This document shows positions 45,783-54,336 of a stretch of DNA of 64,000 nucleotides, piece by piece. The notes below the pieces were generated by a model, which worked only from the letters and a program-made list of their open reading frames with translations, did no database searches and was not told the origin of the DNA. A program made the position numbers and the translations under genes. Each line of letters begins with the position of its first letter. Position 1 is the first letter of the stretch. Location: positions 2,604,001-2,668,000 of the forward strand of contig NZ_CP031423.1 in NCBI RefSeq assembly GCF_003991875.1, given 5' to 3'. The DNA comes from Microbacterium lemovicicum. Lineage in GTDB: Bacteria > Actinomycetota > Actinomycetes > Actinomycetales > Microbacteriaceae.

Positions 45783-47153
45783 TCAGCTCCGCGGGCCGAC
45801 GCGCACGAGCTTCTTGTTGACGAACTCGTCGGCTGCCAGGAGACCCATCTCACGGCCGGTGCCGCTGCGCTTCACGCCGCCGAAGGGCAGCTCGGGCGAG
45901 TCGGCGAGGACGAGGTTCACGTAGACCATGCCGGCCTCGATGCGGTCGGCCACGCGCTCGGCCTGCTCCTCGTCGGTCGTGAAGATGTACGAGCCGAGCC
46001 CGAAGCCGGTGTCGTTGGCGAGGGTGATCGCCGCGTCCTCGTCGGCGACGCGGTAGACGACGCCGACGGGGCCGAAGAACTCCTCCTGGTAGGCGTCCAT
46101 CTCCGGCGTGACGTCGGCGAGCACCGTCCCCGGGAAGTATGTGCCCTCGCGCGTGCCGCCCACGAGTACGGTGGCGCCCTGCGCCACGGCGCGGTCGACC
46201 TGCTCCTGCAGGCGCTCCGCGGCGAGCTCGGACGAGAGCGGACCGATCACGGTGTCATCGGCCATCGGGTCGCCGACCGTGGCGCCGCCCATCGCGGCGA
46301 CGAACCTCTCGACGAACGGCTCGTACAGGTCGTCGATCACGACGAAGCGCTTGGCCGCGTTGCAGGACTGGCCGTTGTTGTCCAGACGCGCGTCCACGGC
46401 GGACTGCACGGTGCCGTCGAGGTCGTCGGTGGACAGCAGGATGAACGGATCGGACCCGCCGAGCTCCAGCGCGACCTTCTTGAGGTGGCGGCCGGCGATC
46501 TCCGCCACCGCGGCACCCGCGCGCTCCGACCCGGTCACCGAGACGCCCTGCACGCGCGGGTCGGCGATGATGACCGCCGCCTGCTCGTTCGTGGCGTAGA
46601 GGTTCGTGTACGCGCCGACGGGGAGGCCGGCGTCGCGGTAGATGTCCTCGATGGCCGCCGAGGACTCAGGGCACTGCGGTGCGTGCTTGAGGAGGATCGT
46701 GTTGCCGAGCACGAGGTTCGGGGCGGCGAAGCGGGCGACCTGGTAGTACGGGAAGTTCCACGGCATGATGCCCAGCAGCACCCCGAGCGGCGCGCGGCGG
46801 ATGACCGCGGTGCCCTCCCCCAGGATGTCGAGGGGGCGGTCGCGGGTGATCTCCTCCGCATGGTCGGCATAGAACTCGGTGATGTCGGCGGCGAAGTCGA
46901 CTTCGCCGATGGCGGCGGCCAGCGGCTTGCCCATCTCGCGGACGATGATCTCCGCGAGCTCGTCGCGGCGCTCGCGGTGGAGCTCCGCCGCGCGACGCAC
47001 GAGGGCGGCCCGCTCGGAGACGGGGGTCGCGCGCCAGATGCGGAACGCGGCATCCGCTGCCTCGATCCGGCCGTCCACGTCCGCGTCGGCGAGCGTCGGG
47101 TAGGTGGCCAGGGTCTGGCCGGTGGCGGGGTTGACGACGGCGTAGTCGCTCAT
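45783..47153 (-). CDS. NAD(P)-dependent succinate-semialdehyde dehydrogenase-type aldehyde dehydrogenase
   Basis: 456 residues, ALDH superfamily. Catalytic Glu in LELGGSDPF, catalytic Cys in NNGQSCNAAKRF, PWNFPYYQVAR substrate-side motif, and GVKRSGTGREMG near the end. By context with GabT it should oxidise succinate semialdehyde to succinate; because no second aldehyde dehydrogenase is in the operon it might also oxidise 4-aminobutanal made by the putrescine oxidase. ATG 47153 follows GGAGCAGAC. Last gene of the putrescine/GABA operon. Confidence 0.88.
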   Translation of the reverse strand: MSDYAVVNPATGQTLATYPTLADADVDGRIEAADAAFRIWRATPVSERAALVRRAAELHRERRDELAEIIVREMGKPLAAAIGEVDFAADITEFYADHAEEITRDRPLDILGEGTAVIRRAPLGVLLGIMPWNFPYYQVARFAAPNLVLGNTILLKHAPQCPESSAAIEDIYRDAGLPVGAYTNLYATNEQAAVIIADPRVQGVSVTGSERAGAAVAEIAGRHLKKVALELGGSDPFILLSTDDLDGTVQSAVDARLDNNGQSCNAAKRFVVIDDLYEPFVERFVAAMGGATVGDPMADDTVIGPLSSELAAERLQEQVDRAVAQGATVLVGGTREGTYFPGTVLADVTPEMDAYQEEFFGPVGVVYRVADEDAAITLANDTGFGLGSYIFTTDEEQAERVADRIEAGMVYVNLVLADSPELPFGGVKRSGTGREMGLLAADEFVNKKLVRVGPRS

Positions 47154-47194
47154 GTCTGCTCCGATCGGTTGGGGTGGTGGGGTCTACTCTGCCG

Positions 47195-48754
47195 TCACCG
47201 GCGGGTGCGGCGCAGGCTGGCGGGCGCGTCGACGGCGAGCGTCCGACCGCGGAAGAAGGCGGGGCGCGCGATGGCCTGCCAGATCATGATCGCGATGCCG
47301 ACGACGATGATCGTCACGCCGAGGATGAAGACGAGGCCGACGCCGCCGATCGCCGAGCCGCTGCCGTACTCCGGGTTCATGCTGTCGATGAGCGTCGTCA
47401 CGAACAGCACGGCCAGGATGACACCGCCGATGAGCGGGAAGAGGAACGTGAAGAAGACGTTGCGCACGGAGTCGAACCACTGCTTGCGGAAGTACCAGAC
47501 GCACGCGAACGCGGTGAGTCCGTAGTAGAAGCAGATCATGATCCCGAGGGTGAGGATCGTGTCGGAGAGCACGTTCGTGCTCACGACCCGCATGACCGCG
47601 TAGAAGCCGGCCGCGACGGCGGCGGACACGATCGTCGCGAAGCCCGGGGTGAAGAACCGCGGGCTGACGGCGGCGAACCGCGGCGGAAGCGCGCCGTAGT
47701 GCCCCATGGCCAGCAGCGTGCGCGCCGGCCCGACGAAGGTCGACTGCAGCGACGAGGCCGAGGAGGTGAGCACCGCGAGCGAGACGAGGGCGGCCAGGGG
47801 TCCGAGGATGGGGCCGGCCAGCGCGAAGAACGCGTTGTCCTGGATGTCGGGGTTGCCCAGGCCGAACTCGCCGTCGCCGATGCCGGCGAACATGATCATC
47901 GAGATCGCGAGCAGCAGGTAGAGGGCGACGATCGTGACGACGGTGATGGTGGCGGCGCGACCGGGGGTCTTCTCCGGGTCCTTCGTCTCCTCGTTCATCG
48001 TCAGGGTGACGTCCCATCCCCAGAAGATGAAGATGGACAGTGAGAGCCCGGCCGCGAACGAACTGAACGACGTCACGGCGAACGGGTTGAACCACGACCA
48101 GTCGAACGGCGTCGCGTCGAACGCGTTGCCGGTGTTCACCTGCACGATGGCGACGATCGCGAACAGCAGCAGGACGATGATCTGGAACCCGACCAGGAAG
48201 TACTGCAGCTTCTGGGTGGTCTGCACGTCGCGGTACGACACGTAGGTCGCCCCGAGCACGAACAGCAGACAGACCGCGATGTTGATCCAGATCACGCCAG
48301 CGAGGTCGGCGATCCCGGGGTTGTTCGTCAGCTGCGAGATGAGGAGGAAGAGGAAGTCCACCGCGATGCCCGCGAGATTCGACAGGACGATCACCGTTGC
48401 CGCCACCAGGCCCCAGCCGGCCATCCAGCCGATCCAGGGGCCGAAAGCGCGCGCGGCCCAGGTGAACGACGTGCCCGAGTCCGGCATCCGGTTGTTGAGC
48501 TCGCGGTAGCCGAAGGCCACCAGCAGCATCGGGATGAAGCCCACGAGGATGATCGCCGGCACCTGGACGCCGACGGCGCCGACCGTCGGGCCGATGGCCG
48601 CGGTGAAGGTGTACGCGGGGGCGATGCAGGAGATGCCGATCACCACGGCGCCGATCAGACCGACCGTGCCGGCGCTGAGGCCCTTCTTCGACAGGCCGCC
48701 CGTCTCGGTGTCGACGGCGGCGGCCGGTGCGGCGGAGCCCTCGGAAGCGTTCAT
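47195..48754 (-). CDS. APC-family amino acid/polyamine permease
   Basis: 519 residues with 12 hydrophobic segments. GLIGAVVIGISCIAPAYTFT (first helix, with the substrate-binding unwound GISCIAPA), RMPDSGTSFTWAARAFGPW, and FWGWDVTLTMNEETKDPEKT (helix 6 region) match APC permeases. In this operon it is most likely the putrescine or GABA importer. ATG 48754 overlaps the universal stress gene (ATGA). Confidence 0.88.
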   Translation of the reverse strand: MNASEGSAAPAAAVDTETGGLSKKGLSAGTVGLIGAVVIGISCIAPAYTFTAAIGPTVGAVGVQVPAIILVGFIPMLLVAFGYRELNNRMPDSGTSFTWAARAFGPWIGWMAGWGLVAATVIVLSNLAGIAVDFLFLLISQLTNNPGIADLAGVIWINIAVCLLFVLGATYVSYRDVQTTQKLQYFLVGFQIIVLLLFAIVAIVQVNTGNAFDATPFDWSWFNPFAVTSFSSFAAGLSLSIFIFWGWDVTLTMNEETKDPEKTPGRAATITVVTIVALYLLLAISMIMFAGIGDGEFGLGNPDIQDNAFFALAGPILGPLAALVSLAVLTSSASSLQSTFVGPARTLLAMGHYGALPPRFAAVSPRFFTPGFATIVSAAVAAGFYAVMRVVSTNVLSDTILTLGIMICFYYGLTAFACVWYFRKQWFDSVRNVFFTFLFPLIGGVILAVLFVTTLIDSMNPEYGSGSAIGGVGLVFILGVTIIVVGIAIMIWQAIARPAFFRGRTLAVDAPASLRRTRR

Positions 48755-49659
48755 CGGCGTGCGCCGCCCTTCTTGCTCTTCTTCGAGCTCTTCTTGCGCG
48801 TGCGGGGTACGACGATCATCGGCACGGGGAGCTCGTGCAGCATCTTGGCCGCGGTCGAGCCCAGGAAGAGGCGGCGGGGCCGGGCCAGCCGGCTCGAGCC
48901 GACGATCGCGATCTCGCCCGGCTCCCAGTCGAGGTGCGACACGGCGTCCTCGATCGACGCGCCGCGCGCGACGATCGCCGTGGCCTCGAGTCCGACGGGC
49001 AGCGCGGAGCGCGCCTCGGCGAGCACCTCGTCGGCGTGCGCGGCGCCCGCGACGCGGATGACGCCGGTGTCCACCGAGGCGGGCAGGTCGACCGTCACGA
49101 GCGACAGCAGCCGCACCCGGGCGCCGATCGCGGTGGCGAGGTCGATGGTCTCCTCGAAGAGCGCCTCGGCACCGGGGCGCGTGCCCACAGCCGCAGTGAG
49201 ACGGGTGATGCCGACCGCGGAGTCGACGTCGCGCGCGCCGTCGGGGGCGAGGGCGACCGGCACGTCGGAGGAGTGCAGCAGCTCCTGGGCTACCGAGCCC
49301 AGGCGGTGGCGTCCGCGCAGACCGCCCCCGCCTGCCCCGATGACGATGTGCGCGGCGCCGATCTCGTCGGCGTAGGCGATGAGGCCCTCCGCGAACGATT
49401 CGGCGTAGCGGACCCGCGAGGACCGCTCGACCGATGCCGGCAGCAGCTCTTCGCCCTCGCGCAGCCAGGTGGACGCCTGATCGCGCAGGTAGCGGTCGTA
49501 GCCGGCGTCCGGCGGGGTGATCACGCTGCGCTCGTCCGCCGGGAGCACCACCACGAGGTGGAGTGCCGAACCGGATGCCGCGGCCAGCCGGCTGCCGAGG
49601 GCGGCGGCGTCCGCGCCACCCGTCGTCGCGGTGTAGCCGACGACGACGGGCCGGGTCAC
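48751..49659 (-). CDS. Universal stress protein with two UspA domains
   Basis: 302 residues. Domain 1 ends in GAGGGGLRGRHRLGSVAQEL and domain 2 in GSSRLARPRRLFLGSTAAKM, both following the G-2x-G-9x-G-S/T nucleotide-binding pattern, so ATP binding is likely in both. A Lys/Arg-rich tail (KKSSKKSKKG) closes the protein. GTG 49659 overlaps the putrescine oxidase stop (GTGA) and its own stop overlaps the permease start, so it is made in step with the transporter, a common actinobacterial arrangement for permease-linked Usp proteins. Confidence 0.88.
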   Translation of the reverse strand: MTRPVVVGYTATTGGADAAALGSRLAAASGSALHLVVVLPADERSVITPPDAGYDRYLRDQASTWLREGEELLPASVERSSRVRYAESFAEGLIAYADEIGAAHIVIGAGGGGLRGRHRLGSVAQELLHSSDVPVALAPDGARDVDSAVGITRLTAAVGTRPGAEALFEETIDLATAIGARVRLLSLVTVDLPASVDTGVIRVAGAAHADEVLAEARSALPVGLEATAIVARGASIEDAVSHLDWEPGEIAIVGSSRLARPRRLFLGSTAAKMLHELPVPMIVVPRTRKKSSKKSKKGGARR

Positions 49660-51035
49660 GCCCGCGCCTCGGCGAGGATCTCGGAGGCGGCGAGGCGCCC
49701 CATGCGGATGGCGCCGTCGACGTGCTGGTAGCCGGCGCCGGCGATGTCGCTGCAGGCGAAGCGCATGGGCCCGACGGGCGTGCGCATGTCGCCGCCGTAG
49801 CGGTGCAGACCGCCCATGTCGAAGCTCGCGGCGTAGGCGCCGCGCGTCCACTCCTCCACGCCCCAGTCGCTCTCGTAGTACACCGACGGGCTCATGGCCG
49901 CGTCGCCGTAGTAGTGCGAGAGCGACCGCAGGATGCGCTCGCGGCGCTCCTCGGGGCTGAGGCGGAACACGTCATCGGCGTTCTGGTCGGCGACGAAGCC
50001 GACGAGGATGCCGCGGGGGTCGCCGTGGTTGGAGTTGTCGTACGCCTCGTGCACGATCTCGTAGGGGCTGAAGGCGGTGCCGGACTGGCCCTGCTCGCGC
50101 CAGAAGGGCGTGTCGTAGACCGCGTGCACCTTGATGACGAAGCCCATCGAGATGTGCTGGTGCATCTGGTGGTGCAGGCGCGGCATCGGCGGCTCGAACG
50201 AGATGCGCGTGTACAGCACCGGCGGCACCGCGAGGATGGCCCAGCGTGCGCGGACGGTCATGCCGTCGGCGATCGCGACCACCCCTTCGGATGCGGCGCC
50301 GGAAGCCGCGGTATCCCATCGCAGCGTGCGCACGGGCTGCTCGAGGTAGACGTCGTCTCCCAGGCGCTCGGCGAGGAGGAGAGGCACCTGCTGGAGTCCG
50401 CCGACGACACGCTTGTCGAGGATGAAGTCGGCGTCGACGAGGTGGGAGTAGGAGCCGGCGGACGCGGCCATCAGCAGCGACTGCAGCAGCGAGAAGGTGT
50501 GCGTGGGCTTGGTGAGCATCGCCGAACCGGTTGCGAAGGCGAGGTTGCGCACCGCCTCGTCGTCGTCGGTCTGCGTGCGCAGCCAGGCGTCCCAGGTGAC
50601 GCTGTCCCACTCCTTGGCCTTCTCGTGCGCCCACGGACGGTCGGGATCGATCTCGGCGACCATCGCGTCGAGGCGCTCGGTGATCTCGGCGATCACCTTC
50701 TCGGTCTCGGGCGACACCGGGAACATCTCGCCGGTGAAGCGGTGCGACTGCCCGTCGGGTCCGACGTAGACGCTGTCGCCGTCGCGGTAGCGGCTGAAGG
50801 TCTCGAGCCCCAGCTCGGCCACGGCATCGATGAGCGCGTCCTGGTCGGGCGACACCCACTGGCCGCCGATCTCGAGCATCGCGCCCTCGATCTCGTCGGT
50901 GTGCAGGCGCCCGCCGACGCGGTCGCGCGCCTCGAGCACGGCGACGGACAGCCCGGCCTTCTTCAGCTCGTTGGCGGCGGTGAGTCCGGCGGCGCCGGCT
51001 CCGATGATGACGACGTCACGGGTGATCTCAGTCAT
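49656..51035 (-). CDS. puo: Flavin monoamine oxidase, probable putrescine oxidase
   Basis: 459 residues. VVIIGAGAAGLTAANELKKA (FAD motif), EARDRVGGRLHTDEIEG, EIGGQWVSPDQ and the C-terminal RFACSDIAGAGYQHVDGAIR, which closely resembles Rhodococcus/Micrococcus putrescine oxidases. It would oxidise putrescine with O2 to 4-aminobutanal (cyclising to pyrroline), NH3 and H2O2. ATG 51035 follows AAAGGGAACC. Lies between gabT and the Usp/permease genes, supporting a putrescine-to-GABA route. Other primary amines such as tyramine remain possible substrates. Confidence 0.85.
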   Translation of the reverse strand: MTEITRDVVIIGAGAAGLTAANELKKAGLSVAVLEARDRVGGRLHTDEIEGAMLEIGGQWVSPDQDALIDAVAELGLETFSRYRDGDSVYVGPDGQSHRFTGEMFPVSPETEKVIAEITERLDAMVAEIDPDRPWAHEKAKEWDSVTWDAWLRTQTDDDEAVRNLAFATGSAMLTKPTHTFSLLQSLLMAASAGSYSHLVDADFILDKRVVGGLQQVPLLLAERLGDDVYLEQPVRTLRWDTAASGAASEGVVAIADGMTVRARWAILAVPPVLYTRISFEPPMPRLHHQMHQHISMGFVIKVHAVYDTPFWREQGQSGTAFSPYEIVHEAYDNSNHGDPRGILVGFVADQNADDVFRLSPEERRERILRSLSHYYGDAAMSPSVYYESDWGVEEWTRGAYAASFDMGGLHRYGGDMRTPVGPMRFACSDIAGAGYQHVDGAIRMGRLAASEILAEARA

Positions 51036-51091
51036 GGTTCCCTTTACTTCTTCGTGAGGCTATCGGTCGGTGTCCCCGCGGGTCGGGCTCT

Positions 51092-51145
51092 CATGTCCCA
51101 CTTCCTGCACAACCCCCCGGCGTGTTGTGCAGGAAGTGGGACATG
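51092..51145. repeat. Perfect 22-bp inverted repeat between gabT and puo
   Basis: Left arm 51092-51113 (begins CATGTCCCACTTCCTGCACA), 10-base loop 51114-51123, right arm 51124-51145, fully complementary over 22 bp. It lies 57 bases upstream of the puo start and 31 bases after the gabT stop on the same transcript strand. It can act as an intercistronic terminator/attenuator; length and symmetry also fit a dispersed palindromic (REP-like) element. Unrelated in sequence to the palindromes at 54252, 59400 and 59523. Confidence 0.85.
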
Positions 51146-51175
51146 CCCCCGGGCGGGCGGATCAGGATGCGCGGA

Positions 51176-52534
51176 TCAGGCCGCGGCGAGCGCGTCGGCC
51201 ACGACGTCCAGAGCCTCGGCCAGGAGCGCGTCGGGGATCGACAGCGGCGGCAGGAAGCGGATGACGTTGCCGTAGGTGCCGCACGTCAGGACGATGACGC
51301 CCTGCGCGATGCAGGCCTTCGCGACCGCGCCGGTGAGCGCCGCGTCCGGCTCGCCCGTCGCGGGGTCGACGAACTCGGCGGCCATCATGGCACCGCGACC
51401 GCGGATGTCGCCGATGCGCGGGTCGCCCTGCTGCATCGCGGTCAGCCGGTCGGCCAGCATCCGGCCCACCTCGACGGCGCGCGCGGCGAGGTTCTCGCCC
51501 TCGAACACGTCGATGGCGGCGACGGCCGCCGCGCAGGCGATGGGGTTGCCGCCGTACGTGCCGCCCAGGCCGCCGGTGTGCGAGGCGTCCATGATCTCGG
51601 CGCGGCCGGTGACCGCGGCCAGCGGCAGACCGCCGGCGATGCCCTTGGCGGTGGTGACGAGGTCGGGGACGACGCCGAACAGCTCGCTGGCGAACATCGC
51701 GCCGGTGCGGGCGAAGCCCGTCTGCACCTCGTCGGCGATGAAGACGACGCCGTTCGCACGGCACCAGTCGGCGACCGCGGGCAGGAAGCCGTCGGCGGGG
51801 ACGATGAAGCCGCCCTCGCCCTGGATGGGCTCGATGATCACGGCGGCGAGGTTGTCGGCGCCGATCTGCTTCTCGATGAGCGAGATGGCCTTCTTCGCAG
51901 CATCCGGTCCGCTGAGTCCGTCGCGGTACGGGTAGGACGCGGGCACGCGGTAGATCTCGGAGGCGAACGGGCCGAAGCCGCTCTTGTAGGGCATGGCCTT
52001 CGCCGTCAGCGCCATCGTCAGGTTCGTGCGGCCGTGGTAGGCGTGGTCGAAGGCGACGACCGCCTGGCGCTGGGTGTACTTGCGGGCGACCTTGATCGCG
52101 TTCTCGACGGCCTCGGCGCCGGAGTTGAACAGCGCCGTCTTCTTCTCGTGGTCGCCCGGGGTGACGCGGTTGAGCGCCTCGGCGACCTCGACGTACGACT
52201 CGTACGGCGAGATCATGAAGCAGGTGTGCGTGAACTGCGCGACCTGTGCCTGCACGGCCTCGACGATCTTCGGGTGGGCGTTGCCCACCGTGGTCACGGC
52301 GATGCCGGACCCGAGGTCGATGAGCGAGTTGCCGTCGGCGTCGACGACGACGCCGCCGCCCGCGGCGACCGCGTGGATGGGGACGGTGTGCCCGACGCCG
52401 GCCGCGACGGCGGCGGACTTGCGGGCGAGGAGCTCCTCGGAGCGGGGGCCGGGGATGGCCGTGACGAGGCGGCGCTCCTGTGCGAGCGTGGGGCCGCCGA
52501 CCGGCGGCGCGGTGAGGGTGTCGAGTGCGCTCAT
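51176..52534 (-). CDS. gabT: 4-aminobutyrate (GABA) aminotransferase
   Basis: 452 residues, class III PLP aminotransferase: GSGIAVTTVGNAHPKIVEAV, FFNSGAEAVENA-type (here LFNSGAEAVENAIKVAR), DHAYHGRTNLT, FIADEVQTGFARTG and the PLP lysine in TTAKGIAGGLPLAA. Converts GABA + 2-oxoglutarate to succinate semialdehyde + glutamate. ATG 52534 has no strong Shine-Dalgarno; TACGCT seven bases upstream looks like a -10 element, so the mRNA may be leaderless. Divergent from the PucR gene. Confidence 0.92.
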   Translation of the reverse strand: MSALDTLTAPPVGGPTLAQERRLVTAIPGPRSEELLARKSAAVAAGVGHTVPIHAVAAGGGVVVDADGNSLIDLGSGIAVTTVGNAHPKIVEAVQAQVAQFTHTCFMISPYESYVEVAEALNRVTPGDHEKKTALFNSGAEAVENAIKVARKYTQRQAVVAFDHAYHGRTNLTMALTAKAMPYKSGFGPFASEIYRVPASYPYRDGLSGPDAAKKAISLIEKQIGADNLAAVIIEPIQGEGGFIVPADGFLPAVADWCRANGVVFIADEVQTGFARTGAMFASELFGVVPDLVTTAKGIAGGLPLAAVTGRAEIMDASHTGGLGGTYGGNPIACAAAVAAIDVFEGENLAARAVEVGRMLADRLTAMQQGDPRIGDIRGRGAMMAAEFVDPATGEPDAALTGAVAKACIAQGVIVLTCGTYGNVIRFLPPLSIPDALLAEALDVVADALAAA

Positions 52535-52599
52535 GATCCGGAGCGTATGCGGGCGCGGCCGGGACGTGCACCTGCCCTGCTGTACATTCTGGAGCGATG

Positions 52600-52618
52600 C
52601 ATGTACGTCCCGTACATG
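52600..52618. promoter_or_regulatory. Perfect inverted repeat, probable operator of the PucR-type regulator
   Basis: CATGTACG-TCC-CGTACATG, 8-bp arms with a 3-base centre, in the 110-bp gap between gabT and the PucR gene. A related half TGTACA lies at 52581-52586. The position allows control of both divergent genes. Confidence 0.6.
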
Positions 52619-52644
52619 ATTGGCGGCCGAGCGGAGGACGAACG

Positions 52645-54168
52645 ATGGATGCCACGGCCGACGCCCCGACGCTGCGCGCCCTGCTCTCGCGCGCCGACCT
52701 GCGCCTGATCCTGACCCCCGGCTCACCCGAGGAGGCGCTGGACCGCCCCGTGCGCTGGGTGCACAGCAGCGACCTCGCCGACCCGACCCCCTTCCTGTCC
52801 GAGGGACTCGTGCTGCTCACCACGGGCACGCAGTTCGCCGGCGCCGGGGCGACCTCCGCCGCGGAGTACGTCGCCCGTCTCGCCGGGCGCGGGGTGACCG
52901 GCCTCGGCTTCGGCACCGAGGTTGTGCGCGACGGCGTGCCGCCCGACCTCGCCGCGGCCTGCCGCGACGAGGGCATGCCGCTGTTCGAGGTGCCGTACCG
53001 CACGCCCTTCATCGCCGTGGCCCGCGCCAACGCCGAGGCGATCGCGGCGCAGTCCTATGCGCGCCGCGGCTGGGCCCTCGCCGCGCAGCGCGCGATCGCC
53101 CTGGCGGCCCTTCGCCCCGACGGACTCGGCGCCACCCTCGCCGAGCTCGCCCGGCAGCTCGACACCTGGGTGGGACTGTTCGACGCCGCCGGGGAGCTCG
53201 TGCGCGAGCATCCGTCCCGCATCCTCGACGAGTCCGACGAGCGGGCGCTCCGCGCCGAGGTGTCGACGGTGCTGCGCCGGGGAGCCCGCGCCGCCTCGTC
53301 GCTGCGGATCGGTCCGCGCCCGTTCACGCTGCAGACGCTCGGGCGGGGCGGACATCTCCGCGGCGTGCTGGCGATCGCCGCCGCGGAGCTCGACCAGGAG
53401 GGTCGCGGCGTCGTGACCGCGGTGATCGCGATGGCCGGGCTCGCCTTCGAGCAGCAGCAGGGTCTGAGCCGCGCACGCGGCGCGCTGCGCTCGGGACTGC
53501 TCGAGTCGCTGCTGACCGGCGATCCGACCCTCGCCCGGCGCATCTCGCGCGACGTGTGGGGGCCGCTGCCGGCGGCTCCGGTCACCGTGGCGCTGACGGA
53601 TGCCGCGGCCGGCCGCTCCGAGGGACTCGCCGAGCTCCTGGAGCTGCGCGCCGAGGAGCAGCGCGGCTCCCTCTTCTTCGGACGGACCGACGACGGCCTC
53701 GTGCTCGTGGTGCCGGCCGGCGACCTCCGCGCGGTGGAGGAGGCGGCCGAGCGCTTCGGCGCCCGCATCGGCGTCTCCGATCCGGCCGGGTACGACGGCC
53801 TCGCGGGCGCCGTCGAGCAGGCGCGCATCGCGCGCGACCGCGGGACCGGCGCGCTCACCCTGTTCGGCGAGGTGGCCGGCTCCGGCGTGCTCTCGGCGCT
53901 GACCGGCGAGGCGCAGGTGCTCGCCACCGCCGAGCTCGCCCCGCTCACCGCGCACGACGAGCAGGAGAAGACCGACCTGGTCGCCACCCTCCGCGCCTGG
54001 CTCGACAACGACTGCTCGCACGAGGCGACCGCCCGGGCCCTCGGCGTGCACCGCCACACCGTGCGCACCCGTCTCGCCCTCGCGGAGCGCGTGCTGGCGC
54101 GCGACCTCCGCTCCTTCGCCACCCGCGCCGAGCTGTGGGCGGCCCTGCGCGTGCTCGGCGGGTCCTGA
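52645..54168 (+). CDS. PucR-family transcriptional regulator
   Basis: 507 residues: N-terminal PucR domain (PTLRALLSRADLRLILTPGS to about 135), a GGDEF-like central region, and a C-terminal HTH_30 domain (ATLRAWLDNDCSHEATARAL and GVHRHTVRTRLALAERVL). ATG 52645 is chosen because GGAGGA (52633-52638) lies six bases upstream; an in-frame ATG at 52597 would start inside the inverted repeat. Probably activates the divergent gabT-puo-usp-permease-aldehyde dehydrogenase operon in response to GABA or polyamine. Confidence 0.88.
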   Translation: MDATADAPTLRALLSRADLRLILTPGSPEEALDRPVRWVHSSDLADPTPFLSEGLVLLTTGTQFAGAGATSAAEYVARLAGRGVTGLGFGTEVVRDGVPPDLAAACRDEGMPLFEVPYRTPFIAVARANAEAIAAQSYARRGWALAAQRAIALAALRPDGLGATLAELARQLDTWVGLFDAAGELVREHPSRILDESDERALRAEVSTVLRRGARAASSLRIGPRPFTLQTLGRGGHLRGVLAIAAAELDQEGRGVVTAVIAMAGLAFEQQQGLSRARGALRSGLLESLLTGDPTLARRISRDVWGPLPAAPVTVALTDAAAGRSEGLAELLELRAEEQRGSLFFGRTDDGLVLVVPAGDLRAVEEAAERFGARIGVSDPAGYDGLAGAVEQARIARDRGTGALTLFGEVAGSGVLSALTGEAQVLATAELAPLTAHDEQEKTDLVATLRAWLDNDCSHEATARALGVHRHTVRTRLALAERVLARDLRSFATRAELWAALRVLGGS

Positions 54169-54197
54169 CCTCCGCTGCCCTCCGCGGCCTTCCGCTG

Positions 54198-54236
54198 CCT
54201 GCCGGTACCTGCCGGTGCCTGCGGTGCCTGCCGCGG
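54198..54236. repeat. Short tandem repeat after the PucR gene
   Basis: Four imperfect units of nine or ten bases, CCTGCCGGTA, CCTGCCGGTG, CCTGCGGTG and CCTGCCGCGG, in noncoding DNA between two convergent regulators. Confidence 0.7.
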
Positions 54237-54251
54237 CCGTATTCGCCTCGC

Positions 54252-54309
54252 CGAGACGTCGCAACACGCCGCACCCCGTCGCTGCGGCACAGCGTGTTGC
54301 GACGTTTCG
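54252..54309. repeat. Palindromic repeat element, copy 1
   Basis: CGAGACGTCGCAACACGC (54252-54269) and GCGTGTTGCGACGTTTCG (54292-54309) pair over 18 bp with one G-T wobble; loop 22 bases. The same arms recur at 59400-59457 and 59523-59580. It lies between the convergent PucR and RamB-like genes and could work as a bidirectional terminator or be a REP/MITE-like element. Confidence 0.85.
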
Positions 54310-54336
54310 CGGACGGCCGACCAGCACCGACGACCC

